Source of the DNA: Muribaculaceae bacterium
GTDB lineage: Bacteria > Bacteroidota > Bacteroidia > Bacteroidales > Muribaculaceae
Length of the DNA: 51,944 nt
Reading direction: 5' to 3'
NCBI GenBank assembly: GCA_009775365.1
Contig: VSPM01000014.1
Location: forward strand, 1 to 51,944
Under the pieces are notes generated by a model, which saw only the letters and a list, made by a program, of their open reading frames with translations, had not been told where the DNA came from and made no database searches. Of the stretch, positions 16,621 to 25,780 are shown piece after piece (the stretch's first letter is position 1; every line of letters begins with the position of its first letter). Made by a program: the position numbers and the translations under genes.

Positions 16621-17174
16621 TAAAGACAACCAACGTGAAGAATATATTCTCTTTCCTCTTCTCTAAAAGGGCACCTGCATACATTTGCCCCCTTTTGATG
16701 GCACCGATGCTCTCCGGGTGCATACCATCCTATAAACTTAACGGCTCGGCCATAAACTACGACGTGTATAAGACAATCGACATCTCTGAATTTCCAATTC
16801 GGGCTGCCTTGGTTTACCCGCCACTGCAACAGACTTTCGAGAACAAGCTTCTCGACGCGGTGACACGCCAGACCCGACTGCAGGAAATCGACGGGAACTC
16901 CGACCTGGAGATGACCGGGGAGATAACCGGATATTCTCTATCTCCGCAATCGGTGGGCGAAGACGCCTACGCAACCGAGACCCGGCTCACGATAACCGTG
17001 AGAGTGAAATACACCGACACTAAAAACCCGGCCAACGACATCGACCAGAGTTTCTCGGCCTACAGGCAGTTCTCAAGCACCATGATGCTGACAGACGTGC
17101 AAGACGACCTGTGCAACGAGATATGCGACGAACTGGTAGACCTTATTTTCAACGCCACACTCGGAAACTGGTAA
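16617..17174 (+). CDS. lptE: LPS-assembly lipoprotein LptE, Bacteroidota type
   Basis: LptE plugs the LptD barrel in the outer membrane and assists lipopolysaccharide export. The 185-residue protein has an N-terminal hydrophobic stretch and lipobox LSGC near residue 35, then YKLNGSAINYDVYKTIDI, FPIRAALVYPPLQQTFENKL, and the strand EMTGEITGYSLSPQ with RLTITVRVKYTD, all typical of the Bacteroidota LptE family. It sits between the sigma-54 activator and a small TPR-like gene, overlapping both, in an order often seen in this phylum ending in secG. Confidence 0.9.
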   Translation: MIKTTNVKNIFSFLFSKRAPAYICPLLMAPMLSGCIPSYKLNGSAINYDVYKTIDISEFPIRAALVYPPLQQTFENKLLDAVTRQTRLQEIDGNSDLEMTGEITGYSLSPQSVGEDAYATETRLTITVRVKYTDTKNPANDIDQSFSAYRQFSSTMMLTDVQDDLCNEICDELVDLIFNATLGNW

Positions 17175-17671
17175 TGAAAGAATACCCCTACTTCATATAT
17201 CCTTGCGTAATGGCACTTCGCGACGGCACACCCGACGAGGAAGAGGCCGCACGCTTGCGCCGCATAATCGCGGCCAACATAGGCGACATGCCATCGCTGC
17301 GCCTTCTTTTAGGGATAGACCCGGAAGAATTTGCAAATTTCTATCCCGACATGGAGAAGGTGAATATCTCCACTCTCGACACAATCGACTCCTTCCTCAC
17401 CAAATTCGGAAACGCCGACGCCCCAACACCGCAGGCAGCCGCAGAAATACCGGAAGAGACCCCGCCCGAAAACTATCCCGACGAAACTCAAAAACCGGCT
17501 GCAGACGAAGACATGGCCCGGGAATTGATAAAAAATCATAACTATCAGCCCGCTTTGGAAATAATTATGCAACTAAATTTGAATAATCCGGAAAAAAGTA
17601 TTTACTTTGCAGACCAAATCCGCTTCTTGAGAAAACTCATTCTCAACGAGGCTAAACAAAACAAACCATAA
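17174..17671 (+). CDS. Small TPR-like hypothetical protein of the lptE-secG operon
   Basis: The 165-residue protein starts at an ATG overlapping the lptE stop (TAATG). It has an N-terminal helical part (residues 1-75), an acidic proline-rich linker (about 80-115; PEETPPENYPDE) and a C-terminal helical hairpin resembling half of a tetratricopeptide repeat (NHNYQPALEIIMQLNLNNPEKSIYFADQIRFL). It has no signal peptide, so it is cytoplasmic, probably with a scaffolding role near the inner membrane. Function unknown; the position between lptE and secG suggests a link to envelope or export. Confidence 0.75.
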   Translation: MKEYPYFIYPCVMALRDGTPDEEEAARLRRIIAANIGDMPSLRLLLGIDPEEFANFYPDMEKVNISTLDTIDSFLTKFGNADAPTPQAAAEIPEETPPENYPDETQKPAADEDMARELIKNHNYQPALEIIMQLNLNNPEKSIYFADQIRFLRKLILNEAKQNKP

Positions 17672-17714
17672 GGCCGGAATTCTCCCGGCTTAAAAGCAAT
17701 AACAACCAATAAAA

Positions 17715-18044
17715 ATGTACATCTTTCTCAGCATTCTCATTGTGATTGCGTGCCTGCTTCTCATCGGCGCAGTGCTCATTCAGAAATCAAAAGGGGGCGG
17801 CCTCGCCTCCGACTATTCACAGGGCAACCAGTATCTCGGATACCGCAAGACCACCGATTTCATCGAGAAGGCCACATGGAGCCTTGCAATCTTCATTTGC
17901 GTGATCAGCATCCTTGCTTCTTTCACCATCAAGTCTCCGGTCAACGTTTCAAGCATCACACCGGCTCCCGCAGCAACTTCAGCGCCGGCTCCCGCTCCCG
18001 CCAACGCTCCTGCCGCAACTCCTGCCGCTGCTCCTGCAAACTAA
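17715..18044 (+). CDS. secG: Preprotein translocase subunit SecG
   Basis: SecG is the small auxiliary subunit of the SecYEG channel. The 109-residue protein has two membrane helices (about residues 2-22 and 54-72) separated by the signature loop QKSKGGGLASDYSQGNQYLG, then an alanine- and proline-rich tail from residue 82 with no predicted fold. The tail is common in Bacteroidota SecG. It is last in the operon and is followed by a terminator. Confidence 0.95.
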   Translation: MYIFLSILIVIACLLLIGAVLIQKSKGGGLASDYSQGNQYLGYRKTTDFIEKATWSLAIFICVISILASFTIKSPVNVSSITPAPAATSAPAPAPANAPAATPAAAPAN

Positions 18045-18073
18045 TCAGGAACACTCCTACACAAAGCATAAGT

Positions 18074-18103
18074 AAGCCGCATCCTGAAAGATGCGGCTTT
18101 AAT
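18074..18103 (+). terminator. Terminator after secG
   Basis: Ten-base-pair stem AAGCCGCATC/GATGCGGCTT (18074-18083 and 18090-18099) with loop CTGAAA, followed by a short T-rich tail. Confidence 0.75.
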
Positions 18104-18157
18104 TGCATCCGGCCATATCTTAACACTTCTGCAACTATGCTCTTAGCCTCGCGGGGG

Positions 18158-19852
18158 CTACTTCCCATCGGGCGTGTTCATTCGTTTCAGAACCTCTTCC
18201 AGGGTTTCATCGTCACTAAGGTTCAGCCTCTGCCTAAGGCGCCACCTGGCCTGTCTCACCGACTCCGGCTTGATCATCATCAACCGCCCTATTCTCTTAT
18301 TGTCTAGACCCATAAGAGTGTAGCATGCAAGTTTCACATAACTGTCGGCCAGCTCTCCGCATCGCTCACAAAGCCGCTGAGTGAATGCAGGGTTCACCAC
18401 GTCAAACATATCTGTGAACACCTCTGACGACTCTTTTTCCGACAAGTGCATTTTTATGGTGGATTCCAGGCGCCGGGCAATAGTTTCGCCAACGCTCCCC
18501 TCGCTGCGTATCTCCGACAATTCATCCCTCAGCACTCCAAGCAGATTGTCCATCTCCTGAATGGTAAGTGTCGATGCCGTTATCTTACGCTTGGTTTTCT
18601 CAAGAGCCATCTCAGTCTCCATGTTCGCTATTTTCTGCCGCAAATGCCGCCTGTTAAGCCAGAACAGCAGCACCCCGCCTGCGGCGATAAGCACAATCGC
18701 CAACACGGCAAGAATCATATTCCTGCGATAAATCTCGCGGTTATAGCGCGCTTCGGCAAAACCCGCCTCCCTGAGGGCGCCGAGCTTGATGATTTCCTGT
18801 CCTCTTGCATTTTCACGCACAGAGTCCATCAAGTTTTCATATTCCACCCTGTAAAAATAAGCGCTGTCGGGCTTACTCTCTGCAAAGTCGGCAATGCTCT
18901 TGTTCAAAAGAATCAAAGCCCTGTGGTCGTTATGTTTTGTGGCAGGGAGATTCATGACCCCGAGATTCGCATACATTATAGCCGAGTCCGAATTCTCGTC
19001 TTTGTTGAAATAATAGTCGGCAAGCATGGTGTAATAAAAGCCGCTTAAATGGCGCAGCCTGTTCTCCTCCATAGTCTCTTTCAAAGCCTCCCTGAGATAG
19101 CCCACCTCCCCCGTGGAATAATACAAATAGCGCAACAGGAAGTTATGAGTGACCTTGTCTTCGGCTATCACAGGATGATTTATCAAAACCCTCATCAGAG
19201 AGTCGGCCTCACGACTACGGCCCGACTGCATGAGAAGCCTTATTATGTTTACCTTGTTTTTGACTGCGAAACGATGAAAGCCCTGGTCGTCGTTGAGTTT
19301 GTCCGACAGTTTGAGCTGATGCAGCCCCTGCTCAAATTCACCTATATCCCCCAGCAAGTTCCCCAGCTGAATTGAAATCATGGCCACAGTTGCGTCGTCG
19401 CCGATCGAGCCGGCATACTCTATAAACTCATGATACCTCCTGTATTTTTCAGCCCCCTCGATTGTTTCATCCAAATCGAGTTCAAGCGATTTCAACCTTA
19501 GATAGTCATAGCGATAGGCCAAGGAGTCATTGAGCAACATTGCCTCCTTTACTATTTTCAGAGAAGAGTCTTTCTTTCCGATTCGCGACAATATTTTTGC
19601 ATGCCAGTATTTCGCCCTCGAACGCTTCACGTTCAGGTTCTTCTCTCCCGTTTCGGCAAGGCTGTCGAGCACACTGATGTTTCTCCTTATACTGTCAGAC
19701 GGATAAAACTCATTAAACTGATGCTCTATAAGCATCGCAACAGAGTCAAACCCGCTTTCAGTGGTTTCCCACTTGTAAGGATGCAAGGTTTCCTCTTTAT
19801 GACATGATGCAATGACTATGGCCGCTATTATCAGAAACAATAATTTTTTCAT
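18158..19852 (-). CDS. Membrane-anchored TPR protein with C-terminal HTH (probable one-component regulator)
   Basis: The 564-residue protein starts with a lipobox-like sequence (MKKLLFLIIAAIVIASC), then TPR-like helices over residues 40-370, one strong membrane helix (ILAVLAIVLIAAGGVLLFW, about 385-403), a coiled coil (about 410-455), and a C-terminal LuxR-like helix-turn-helix (YTLMGLDNKRIGRLMMIKPESVRQARWRLRQRL, residues about 505-540). This architecture, periplasmic TPR sensor plus cytoplasmic DNA-binding domain, is widespread in Bacteroidales and replaces a two-component system in one protein. The N-terminus may be a signal anchor rather than a true lipobox. Promoter -7 element TAAATTTG at 19895-19888 faces it. 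It diverges from the T9SS cargo gene at 20053, a plausible target. Confidence 0.82.
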   Translation of the reverse strand: MKKLLFLIIAAIVIASCHKEETLHPYKWETTESGFDSVAMLIEHQFNEFYPSDSIRRNISVLDSLAETGEKNLNVKRSRAKYWHAKILSRIGKKDSSLKIVKEAMLLNDSLAYRYDYLRLKSLELDLDETIEGAEKYRRYHEFIEYAGSIGDDATVAMISIQLGNLLGDIGEFEQGLHQLKLSDKLNDDQGFHRFAVKNKVNIIRLLMQSGRSREADSLMRVLINHPVIAEDKVTHNFLLRYLYYSTGEVGYLREALKETMEENRLRHLSGFYYTMLADYYFNKDENSDSAIMYANLGVMNLPATKHNDHRALILLNKSIADFAESKPDSAYFYRVEYENLMDSVRENARGQEIIKLGALREAGFAEARYNREIYRRNMILAVLAIVLIAAGGVLLFWLNRRHLRQKIANMETEMALEKTKRKITASTLTIQEMDNLLGVLRDELSEIRSEGSVGETIARRLESTIKMHLSEKESSEVFTDMFDVVNPAFTQRLCERCGELADSYVKLACYTLMGLDNKRIGRLMMIKPESVRQARWRLRQRLNLSDDETLEEVLKRMNTPDGK

Positions 19853-19887
19853 GCGATCTTAAGATTTTAATATGCATAATGCAATTG

Positions 19888-19988
19888 CAAATTTAGTTAA
19901 AAAAACCACAATTACGCAATATAACGCTACAGTAGATACCGAGTAGACGCTATTAAGTTGCATAACCGAGGTTTTTAGAATAAATTTG
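19888..19988. promoter_or_regulatory. Divergent promoters between TPR-HTH regulator and T9SS cargo gene
   Basis: A minus-strand TAAATTTG lies at 19895-19888, with TTG 21 bases upstream. A plus-strand TAAATTTG lies at 19981-19988, with TTG at 19958-19960 (20-base spacing). The 200-base gap holds nothing else coding. Confidence 0.6.
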
Positions 19989-20052
19989 CCGCAGAAGATT
20001 TGGCAACTCCGACACTTCGCTTAAAAATTTTCACCTTTTAATAATTCTTTTT

Positions 20053-21966
20053 ATGAACAAATTTTTTCTAAACCATGGTTCCCTGCGCAACGTCCTTGCA
20101 GGACTTGCCATAGCGGCAACCTCAACAGCGGCTTCAGCGCAAGACACCGCCCTCCTTACTCATGGCGTGACTCAGAATGACCCGGTCTATCCCTATACCG
20201 GCTTTTCTGTAAACGAAGACACCAATGGCTTCTCGGCAGTTGTAAGATTCACACCGCAACAGATTGAGCACTTTATCGGAGCCAAAGTGCTGTCGATACA
20301 CATAGGATGGTCGGGAGTGTATCAGAGCTACACTCCCGATGCCACTGCATTCGTCAGGACTTCGCTCGACGGCGACGACCTCGCCACCGGCACCGGCAAC
20401 TTGTCGACCGACTGGAATGTCATCACTTTAGACACTCCTTATGAGATAAAGGAAGGCGAAGACCTCATATTAGGCTACACCGTAGACCTCCCTGCCGGCA
20501 TCTACGGCCCCTGCACCACAGGGTATGGCAAAGTGGAAGAAGGCCAGACATACATTTCGCGCCCCGAAGAGAATGGGGAACGCTTCTGGATAGACGTCTC
20601 TTCAAGCCCGGAAATGGCATATCCCCTTATGGTTTTCGCCACAGCCGAGGTGAATGGCGACAAATTATGCAACATCGTTGCAATCGACAATCTCCTGACT
20701 CCTTCGATTATAAATAAAGGGAACGTGGCAACCGGCGGTATGCGCATATCCAACAATGGCATAAACACAGTTGAAAGCATCGAGTTGACCTACACAAACA
20801 ACGATGGCGAAAACTGGAGCGAGACCATTGAACTGTCATCCGGCATTAACCCCAACTCAAGCTCCACACTCTATGTCCCTGTTCCCGGAATGTCTGGCAA
20901 CGACTTGAAGTGCGTTGTCTCAAAAGTGAACGGAGCCGACAATAAAAATCTGACACCCGCAGAATTCTCCATTCTGTGTGTTGATTCGGAAATCTCCGGC
21001 CAATATGCAAGACGCCCTGTCATGGAATATTTCGCAAGCGAGTCCGAGCACAAGTCTGCAGTCTACATTGATGAGTGTATCGAGCCGGGAATAGAAGGCT
21101 ACAGCAACGACATCACCAAAATCTACTGGCACTTCGGCGACCAATATCAGCTGGGCATCGCCGAGGAGAAAGACGAAGTGCTCGACATGCTCATCGACGT
21201 GTACTACGGCGACAAGTATAAACTGTATGTTCCGACATCGGCAATTGACAGAGATTTGAATCTCGGTTTGCCCACAAGCTATGTCGTAACCCTCAACAGC
21301 TATCTCCTGGGAATTGTGACCCCCATGTTTATCACCGGAGGATATGACTACGCCCTCAATATGCCTACATTTGCCGGAATAGACACAAAGGCTACTGTCA
21401 GCGACAATATTGTGAACGTGAACGTGACCGGGAATGTGGCGCAGGGTGTGCTTCCTGAAGGCGAAGACCTTTACGTCACTGTAGTTGCCCTCGAAGACGG
21501 CGTATGGAGCGACAGCCAGGAATTCCCCGACTTGGGCGACGGCCTAACTGTAGGCGAATATACCCACAATAACCTTGTGCGCGAACTCCTTACCGACCGC
21601 TGGGGCGACAAGATTGAGATTGATGCCGAAGGCAATTTCAACATGGACTTCTCTTTCGAACTCCTCGACGAATATAACGCCGACAACATGCGCGTGGCGG
21701 CATTTATCAACCGCAGCGGCAAGAACAGCAACTGGAAGAGAAACATCCTCAACTCTTCTGAATGCAGCATAATCTCCACAGGCATAGAGTCAGTGAAGCC
21801 CTCTTCCGATTTCACAGTGGAAGGAAATAGAATCGTGGCAGGAGATGCCGAAGTGGAAGTGTATGATCTCGCAGGACGCAAAGTCAACAACAACAACCTC
21901 ACGACAGGTGTCTATATCGCCAAGATTGCAGGCAGCGCTGAGAGCGTGAAGGTGTTTGTGAAATAA
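20053..21966 (+). CDS. T9SS cargo protein, Omp28-like paralogue lacking the CxxC motif
   Basis: The 637-residue protein has a signal peptide (MNKFFLNHG to ASA, about residue 29), an N-terminal beta-sandwich domain (about 40-195; VRFTPQQIEHFIGAKVLSIHIGW and YEIKEGEDLILGY resemble domains found in gingipain-type cargo), an Ig-like stretch (210-310), a thioredoxin-like Omp28 region from about 320, and a C-terminal sorting tail (VEVYDLAGRKVNNNNLTTG, ending VKVFVK). The Omp28 motif equivalent to EEFTSMFCQNC in the next gene is here EYFASESEHKS, with no cysteines. The downstream block YTHNNLVRELL matches YRHNGVVRHIF of the neighbour, proving paralogy. Probably surface-attached or secreted. Confidence 0.85.
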   Translation: MNKFFLNHGSLRNVLAGLAIAATSTAASAQDTALLTHGVTQNDPVYPYTGFSVNEDTNGFSAVVRFTPQQIEHFIGAKVLSIHIGWSGVYQSYTPDATAFVRTSLDGDDLATGTGNLSTDWNVITLDTPYEIKEGEDLILGYTVDLPAGIYGPCTTGYGKVEEGQTYISRPEENGERFWIDVSSSPEMAYPLMVFATAEVNGDKLCNIVAIDNLLTPSIINKGNVATGGMRISNNGINTVESIELTYTNNDGENWSETIELSSGINPNSSSTLYVPVPGMSGNDLKCVVSKVNGADNKNLTPAEFSILCVDSEISGQYARRPVMEYFASESEHKSAVYIDECIEPGIEGYSNDITKIYWHFGDQYQLGIAEEKDEVLDMLIDVYYGDKYKLYVPTSAIDRDLNLGLPTSYVVTLNSYLLGIVTPMFITGGYDYALNMPTFAGIDTKATVSDNIVNVNVTGNVAQGVLPEGEDLYVTVVALEDGVWSDSQEFPDLGDGLTVGEYTHNNLVRELLTDRWGDKIEIDAEGNFNMDFSFELLDEYNADNMRVAAFINRSGKNSNWKRNILNSSECSIISTGIESVKPSSDFTVEGNRIVAGDAEVEVYDLAGRKVNNNNLTTGVYIAKIAGSAESVKVFVK

Positions 21967-21981
21967 TCATAAGCTCAAGAC

Positions 21982-23877
21982 ATGAACAATATTATCAAGA
22001 ATACACTCGCAGGCATGGCATTGGCATTCATTGCCGTGCCTGCGGCTGCCGAAGAGATTAGCACCTATGGCTATTGCCCGCTATCTTATCCTTCTGAAAA
22101 ACTTTCTGCGCAAGGCACCGGCAAAAACGGGTATATCGAGACTGCGATATGCCTTGACCCTGCTTCCGACCCGGTCTTTGCAAGCCTGAAAGGACATAAA
22201 ATCTCTGGGGTGAGATGCTATCTGCGCAGCGACTACAAATACAAGTCAAAAGGCACATCAGGCGTAAGCCTCAGGAAAGGGAGCCTTGACGCAGAGCCTG
22301 TGCGCGAGGCCGCAAACCTTTCTGAAGGCTGGAACGACGTGATGTTCAGCGAGCCGGTTGAAATCGGCGACGAGCCGATTTACGTCGGAGTGCGCGTGTA
22401 TGAACTGAGCAGCAAGCCTTATCCCATGGTTTCAGCCTCTGGTGCATCGGTGGAGGGCGGCTATTACATGAGAGTCGGCTCGGAAGGCTGGGAAGAACTG
22501 AAAAAGAGCGGCATATCGTTGGTGCAGGCCATAATCGACACACAGCCAAAAGACATGCCGGCGGGCGCGATAGCCAATCTTTACAATTTCCCGAACGTGG
22601 TGGAACCTGAGTCACACTTCTCATGCTCCCTTTATTTCCATAATTTAAGCGGCGAGGAAGTGAAAGAGGCCACTATTGAGATAGGTGCAGACGGAGGAAC
22701 GGTCATATTCCCGGTTGATGTTGCATTCGATGAGCCGGTCATGCCTTTCGACAGCCGCGAGATAACGGTTTCCGTGCCTACCGGCTCAGAACTTGGGACT
22801 GATGTCACCTACACCGTGACAGTAATTTCAACCGATGGCCGCGACCTTGGCAAGATGCCCGTGAACAGCGTGAACCTGCATGTCACCAACGATGCCTTCG
22901 TGAGAATACCGCTCATTGAAGAATTCACAAGCATGTTCTGCCAGAACTGCCCCTTCATGGCATATTATCTCGACAAAGCCATGGAAGAGACAAAATATCC
23001 TCACGTGTTTATCTCAAGACATTCCGGATTCATGGATGATGCCTTCACCAATGACACAGACCGCGAAATGGAGTATCTTTTCGGAGGGTCAACATATAAT
23101 CCCGCCGTAATGTATGACAGATTTGTGGATTCCGAGGTCGGAGGCACGCCTGTAAAAGGCGCGAATGTTGCCGACACTGCACCCTATCTTGAAGAAATCG
23201 AGAAGGCTGCCCTAAAAGCGGCTTCTGCCAAGATACTTGTCGATGCCGATTTTGCAGGCGACAAAGTGTCGGTGACTGTGAGAGGGAAGCTGGCAAGCAA
23301 TGTCTCTGCCGAAGGGCTGTATCTCTCCACTTGCATCGTAGAGAACGGCATTCCGCTCGCAAACTACCCGCAAATGGGCCTCGACCCTGTGCCGGAAGGC
23401 GCACCTGAAGACCTTGTGGAGAATTACAGACACAACGGCGTGGTGAGACACATTTTCAATAAAGAGCCGATGGGTGACTCTTTCTCTATCGATGATTCAG
23501 GGCAGTTCAGAATAGACTATGAAATAGCCGACATCGACAGCAAATGGAATCGCGAAAACCTTGAGGTCATTTCCTTCATAAGCCGTGTCAACAAAGAGAA
23601 CCTTGCCGACAATTATGTGCTCAACGCAGGGGGCAACAAATGGAACTCTATTGTAGACACTTCAGGAATAGACATGCCCACTGCAGAAAGGCCACGCCTT
23701 ATTGTAGGCGTCGACAGCTCCCGAATGCTGGTCACTGGCGAGAACTGCACGGATGTGGCGGTTTATTCAATCGACGGACAGAAACTGAACATCTACGAAC
23801 CTCTGCCGAAAGGTGTATGCGTTGTTACAGCCCTCGTAAATGGCCACAAGACTGAAGCCAAGCTGATAGTAAGATAA
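21982..23877 (+). CDS. T9SS cargo protein, Omp28-related, with thioredoxin-like CxxC
   Basis: The 631-residue protein has a signal peptide ending in PAAA (about residue 22), an N-terminal beta-sandwich domain (25-190), an Ig-like segment (205-300), an Omp28/thioredoxin-like domain starting RIPLIEEFTSMFCQNCPFM with CQNC at residues 320-323, and a C-terminal T9SS sorting tail (VAVYSIDGQKLNIYEPLPKG, ending AKLIVR). The gene starts 15 bases after the paralogue at 20053, so the two form one transcript. Omp28 proteins are Bacteroidota outer-membrane or secreted proteins of unclear function; the CxxC suggests disulfide chemistry or structural disulfide formation. Confidence 0.87.
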   Translation: MNNIIKNTLAGMALAFIAVPAAAEEISTYGYCPLSYPSEKLSAQGTGKNGYIETAICLDPASDPVFASLKGHKISGVRCYLRSDYKYKSKGTSGVSLRKGSLDAEPVREAANLSEGWNDVMFSEPVEIGDEPIYVGVRVYELSSKPYPMVSASGASVEGGYYMRVGSEGWEELKKSGISLVQAIIDTQPKDMPAGAIANLYNFPNVVEPESHFSCSLYFHNLSGEEVKEATIEIGADGGTVIFPVDVAFDEPVMPFDSREITVSVPTGSELGTDVTYTVTVISTDGRDLGKMPVNSVNLHVTNDAFVRIPLIEEFTSMFCQNCPFMAYYLDKAMEETKYPHVFISRHSGFMDDAFTNDTDREMEYLFGGSTYNPAVMYDRFVDSEVGGTPVKGANVADTAPYLEEIEKAALKAASAKILVDADFAGDKVSVTVRGKLASNVSAEGLYLSTCIVENGIPLANYPQMGLDPVPEGAPEDLVENYRHNGVVRHIFNKEPMGDSFSIDDSGQFRIDYEIADIDSKWNRENLEVISFISRVNKENLADNYVLNAGGNKWNSIVDTSGIDMPTAERPRLIVGVDSSRMLVTGENCTDVAVYSIDGQKLNIYEPLPKGVCVVTALVNGHKTEAKLIVR

Positions 23878-23904
23878 TCTCCAGCCGAGAGCAACCTACA
23901 TTAT

Positions 23905-23948
23905 AAGAATAGCGCCTCCGTTTCAGCCACGTAAGCGCTATTCTTTTG
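23905..23948 (+). terminator. Terminator after the Omp28 pair
   Basis: An 11-base-pair stem AAGAATAGCGC/GCGCTATTCTT (23905-23915 and 23935-23945) ends in TTTT on the plus strand. nadK converges from the other side. Confidence 0.75.
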
Positions 23949-23999
23949 TATATTCGCTTTTATTTAGTCACAATATTTCCATTTACACCTGAACGCCTT

Positions 24000-24899
24000 T
24001 CAACTCATGTTGTTCTCAACCCCTGAAGCGCTCCACAGGAGCTTGTCGCGAAGAATAGTCGAGAAATGAGAATCTTTTCGCCTTACAAGCAATGTGCAGA
24101 AATCCGCACGCCTTATTCTCACCTTCTCTCCTGCCGGGATTGAATATGACCGGTCGTCAAGGCTAAGGCGGAAACTCTTTGCCCTGCTTTCTACGTTCAG
24201 CTCCAGTTCGGAACTGCCGCGAGCCACAAGCGGCCTGACAGTGAGAGTGTGAGGAGCCACCGGCGACAAAACCATGCAGTCGACCATAGGCTCGACAATG
24301 GGGCCGCCGGCCGACAAATTATAGGCCGTGCTGCCCGTTGGGGTTGAGACAAGAAGAGCATCAGCCCTGTAGTCGGCAAGATAATGCCCGTTGATGTATG
24401 TCTTTACAGAAATCATAGAGGCAGTGTCTTCTTTAAGCACAGCTATTTCATTAAGAGAATAAGGCCATGCCCCGGGCGGGAAACAAGGAGTGTCAACCTC
24501 AAGAAGCATCCTCCTCTCAACCACAATGTCACCTTTGCAGATAGATTCTATCATATCTTTTACATCTGCAAAATTGCAGCTCGCCAGAAAGCCGAGATGC
24601 CCTGTGTTGACACCGAACACGGGTATCTCCCTCTTCCCTACCCAGCGGGCGGCACGAAGGAATGTGCCGTCTCCGCCGATGCTTATCACCAGGCCGGTGC
24701 CGGTAGGAATCTTTTCCACCGCCACGGCGCCGCGCATATCTACATTCCGCTCATCGAGATAGCTCGCAAGCTTGTTGTGGACAGCCACACGAAAGCCCAT
24801 CTCGTCCAAAAACGAAAAAAGCCCGGCAAAATCCTTGAGATAAGGCTCTTGCCTGCGGCTTCCGTAGATTGCAACCTTGTTATTCTGATTATAGTCCAT
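24000..24899 (-). CDS. nadK: NAD kinase
   Basis: NadK phosphorylates NAD+ to NADP+ using ATP or polyphosphate; cytoplasmic. The 299-residue protein has the GGDG motif at residues 75-78 in ISIGGDGTFLRAAR, VNTGHLGFLA, the NE/D loop SLNEIAV, and the conserved TPTGSTAYNLSAGGPI. It is 34 bases downstream of the CBS-domain gene on the same strand, with which it probably forms a transcript. Confidence 0.96.
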   Translation of the reverse strand: MDYNQNNKVAIYGSRRQEPYLKDFAGLFSFLDEMGFRVAVHNKLASYLDERNVDMRGAVAVEKIPTGTGLVISIGGDGTFLRAARWVGKREIPVFGVNTGHLGFLASCNFADVKDMIESICKGDIVVERRMLLEVDTPCFPPGAWPYSLNEIAVLKEDTASMISVKTYINGHYLADYRADALLVSTPTGSTAYNLSAGGPIVEPMVDCMVLSPVAPHTLTVRPLVARGSSELELNVESRAKSFRLSLDDRSYSIPAGEKVRIRRADFCTLLVRRKDSHFSTILRDKLLWSASGVENNMS

Positions 24900-24933
24900 T
24901 CATATCACACCCTTAAGGGCACATTTGAAAATC

Positions 24934-25443
24934 TTACACATTAAGCAACGTCTGCAAAGCCAGCAGACGTTCGGCTGCCACCTCCGCATCGCGCAAGCCA
25001 CCTTCCGATGCGTGTGCGTCTACCACATGAAAGTCATAACGCTCCAGGCTTCTCACAGCCGCCGACGGGTCACGATGTCTCACACGGAGCGTAACCTGGA
25101 TGCTGCCGTCGTCTGACGGAGCTGTAAAAAGGTCTACAAGATGTGCGTCGCTGTCTTCCACAGCATGGGCCAGCAGGCTCGCGCTATATTCTTCGGGGCG
25201 ACATTCCACAGTGATCACGCTGCAGTCGTCGCGAGCGGCAATCATTCTGCCCAAGCCCTCGAGCATCGAAGCCTGGTCAATCACGCCCACCGACACGCCG
25301 CCGTCGCTCACCCCCAGCTCTCGCCCGGGGGTGTCAAGCAGACGCGGCAACACTTCCAATAAAGGCATATCAGCCTCTACCATTCGGACAGGACGCCGTT
25401 CTGCCGCCGTCTTACCTGGTGATAAAATCTCTTTCGCTGTCAT
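24934..25443 (-). CDS. CBS-domain / ACT-like regulatory protein
   Basis: The 169-residue protein begins like a CBS pair member (MTAKEILSPGKTAAERRPVRMVEADMPLLEVLPRL, and SVGVIDQASMLEGLGRMI), followed by an ACT-like region (DDCSVITVECRPEEYSASLLAHAVEDSDAHLVDLF). The second CBS motif is weak. Small CBS proteins next to nadK and divergent from pdxJ are common in Bacteroidota; such domains usually bind adenine nucleotides, so it may sense energy or NAD status. This is inference from context; function unknown. Confidence 0.75.
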   Translation of the reverse strand: MTAKEILSPGKTAAERRPVRMVEADMPLLEVLPRLLDTPGRELGVSDGGVSVGVIDQASMLEGLGRMIAARDDCSVITVECRPEEYSASLLAHAVEDSDAHLVDLFTAPSDDGSIQVTLRVRHRDPSAAVRSLERYDFHVVDAHASEGGLRDAEVAAERLLALQTLLNV

Positions 25444-25780
25444 AACCGTGTCTCTTGATTTATTTTATTAACATTCTCAAAGTCTTTTTTAACAGGCAGC
25501 AAAATCTGTCGCAAAGACTTCTTTTCTTTTTTTAACGTCTTCACTGCGATTTTTCTTTGTCTTAAAAGCCTTTTTTTATACTTTTGCAGTTTGAAGAGCA
25601 CACCCTGAACTTTTAGCCCTCTCCGAGGGTTGAATCTTTTGGGCTCCTCGTAAGCAAAACGCTACAAAGGTCAAAATTACAAATTTTATGCCGAATTTCC
25701 TTAACGGAGAATAAAAATTTGTCATCACTGGCCCGCATGGCAACATAAAAATTAACAATTCACAATCCAATAATCTGGTA
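25444..25780. other. Intergenic region between the CBS gene and pdxJ
   Basis: No gene is supported in these 337 bases. A plus promoter (TTTG 25556-25559, 19 bases, TACTTTTG 25579-25586) gives pdxJ a leader of about 190 bases. A minus TAATTTTG lies at 25679-25672 and would read leftward across the plus promoter toward the CBS gene. An antisense frame here has no family resemblance. Confidence 0.6.
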
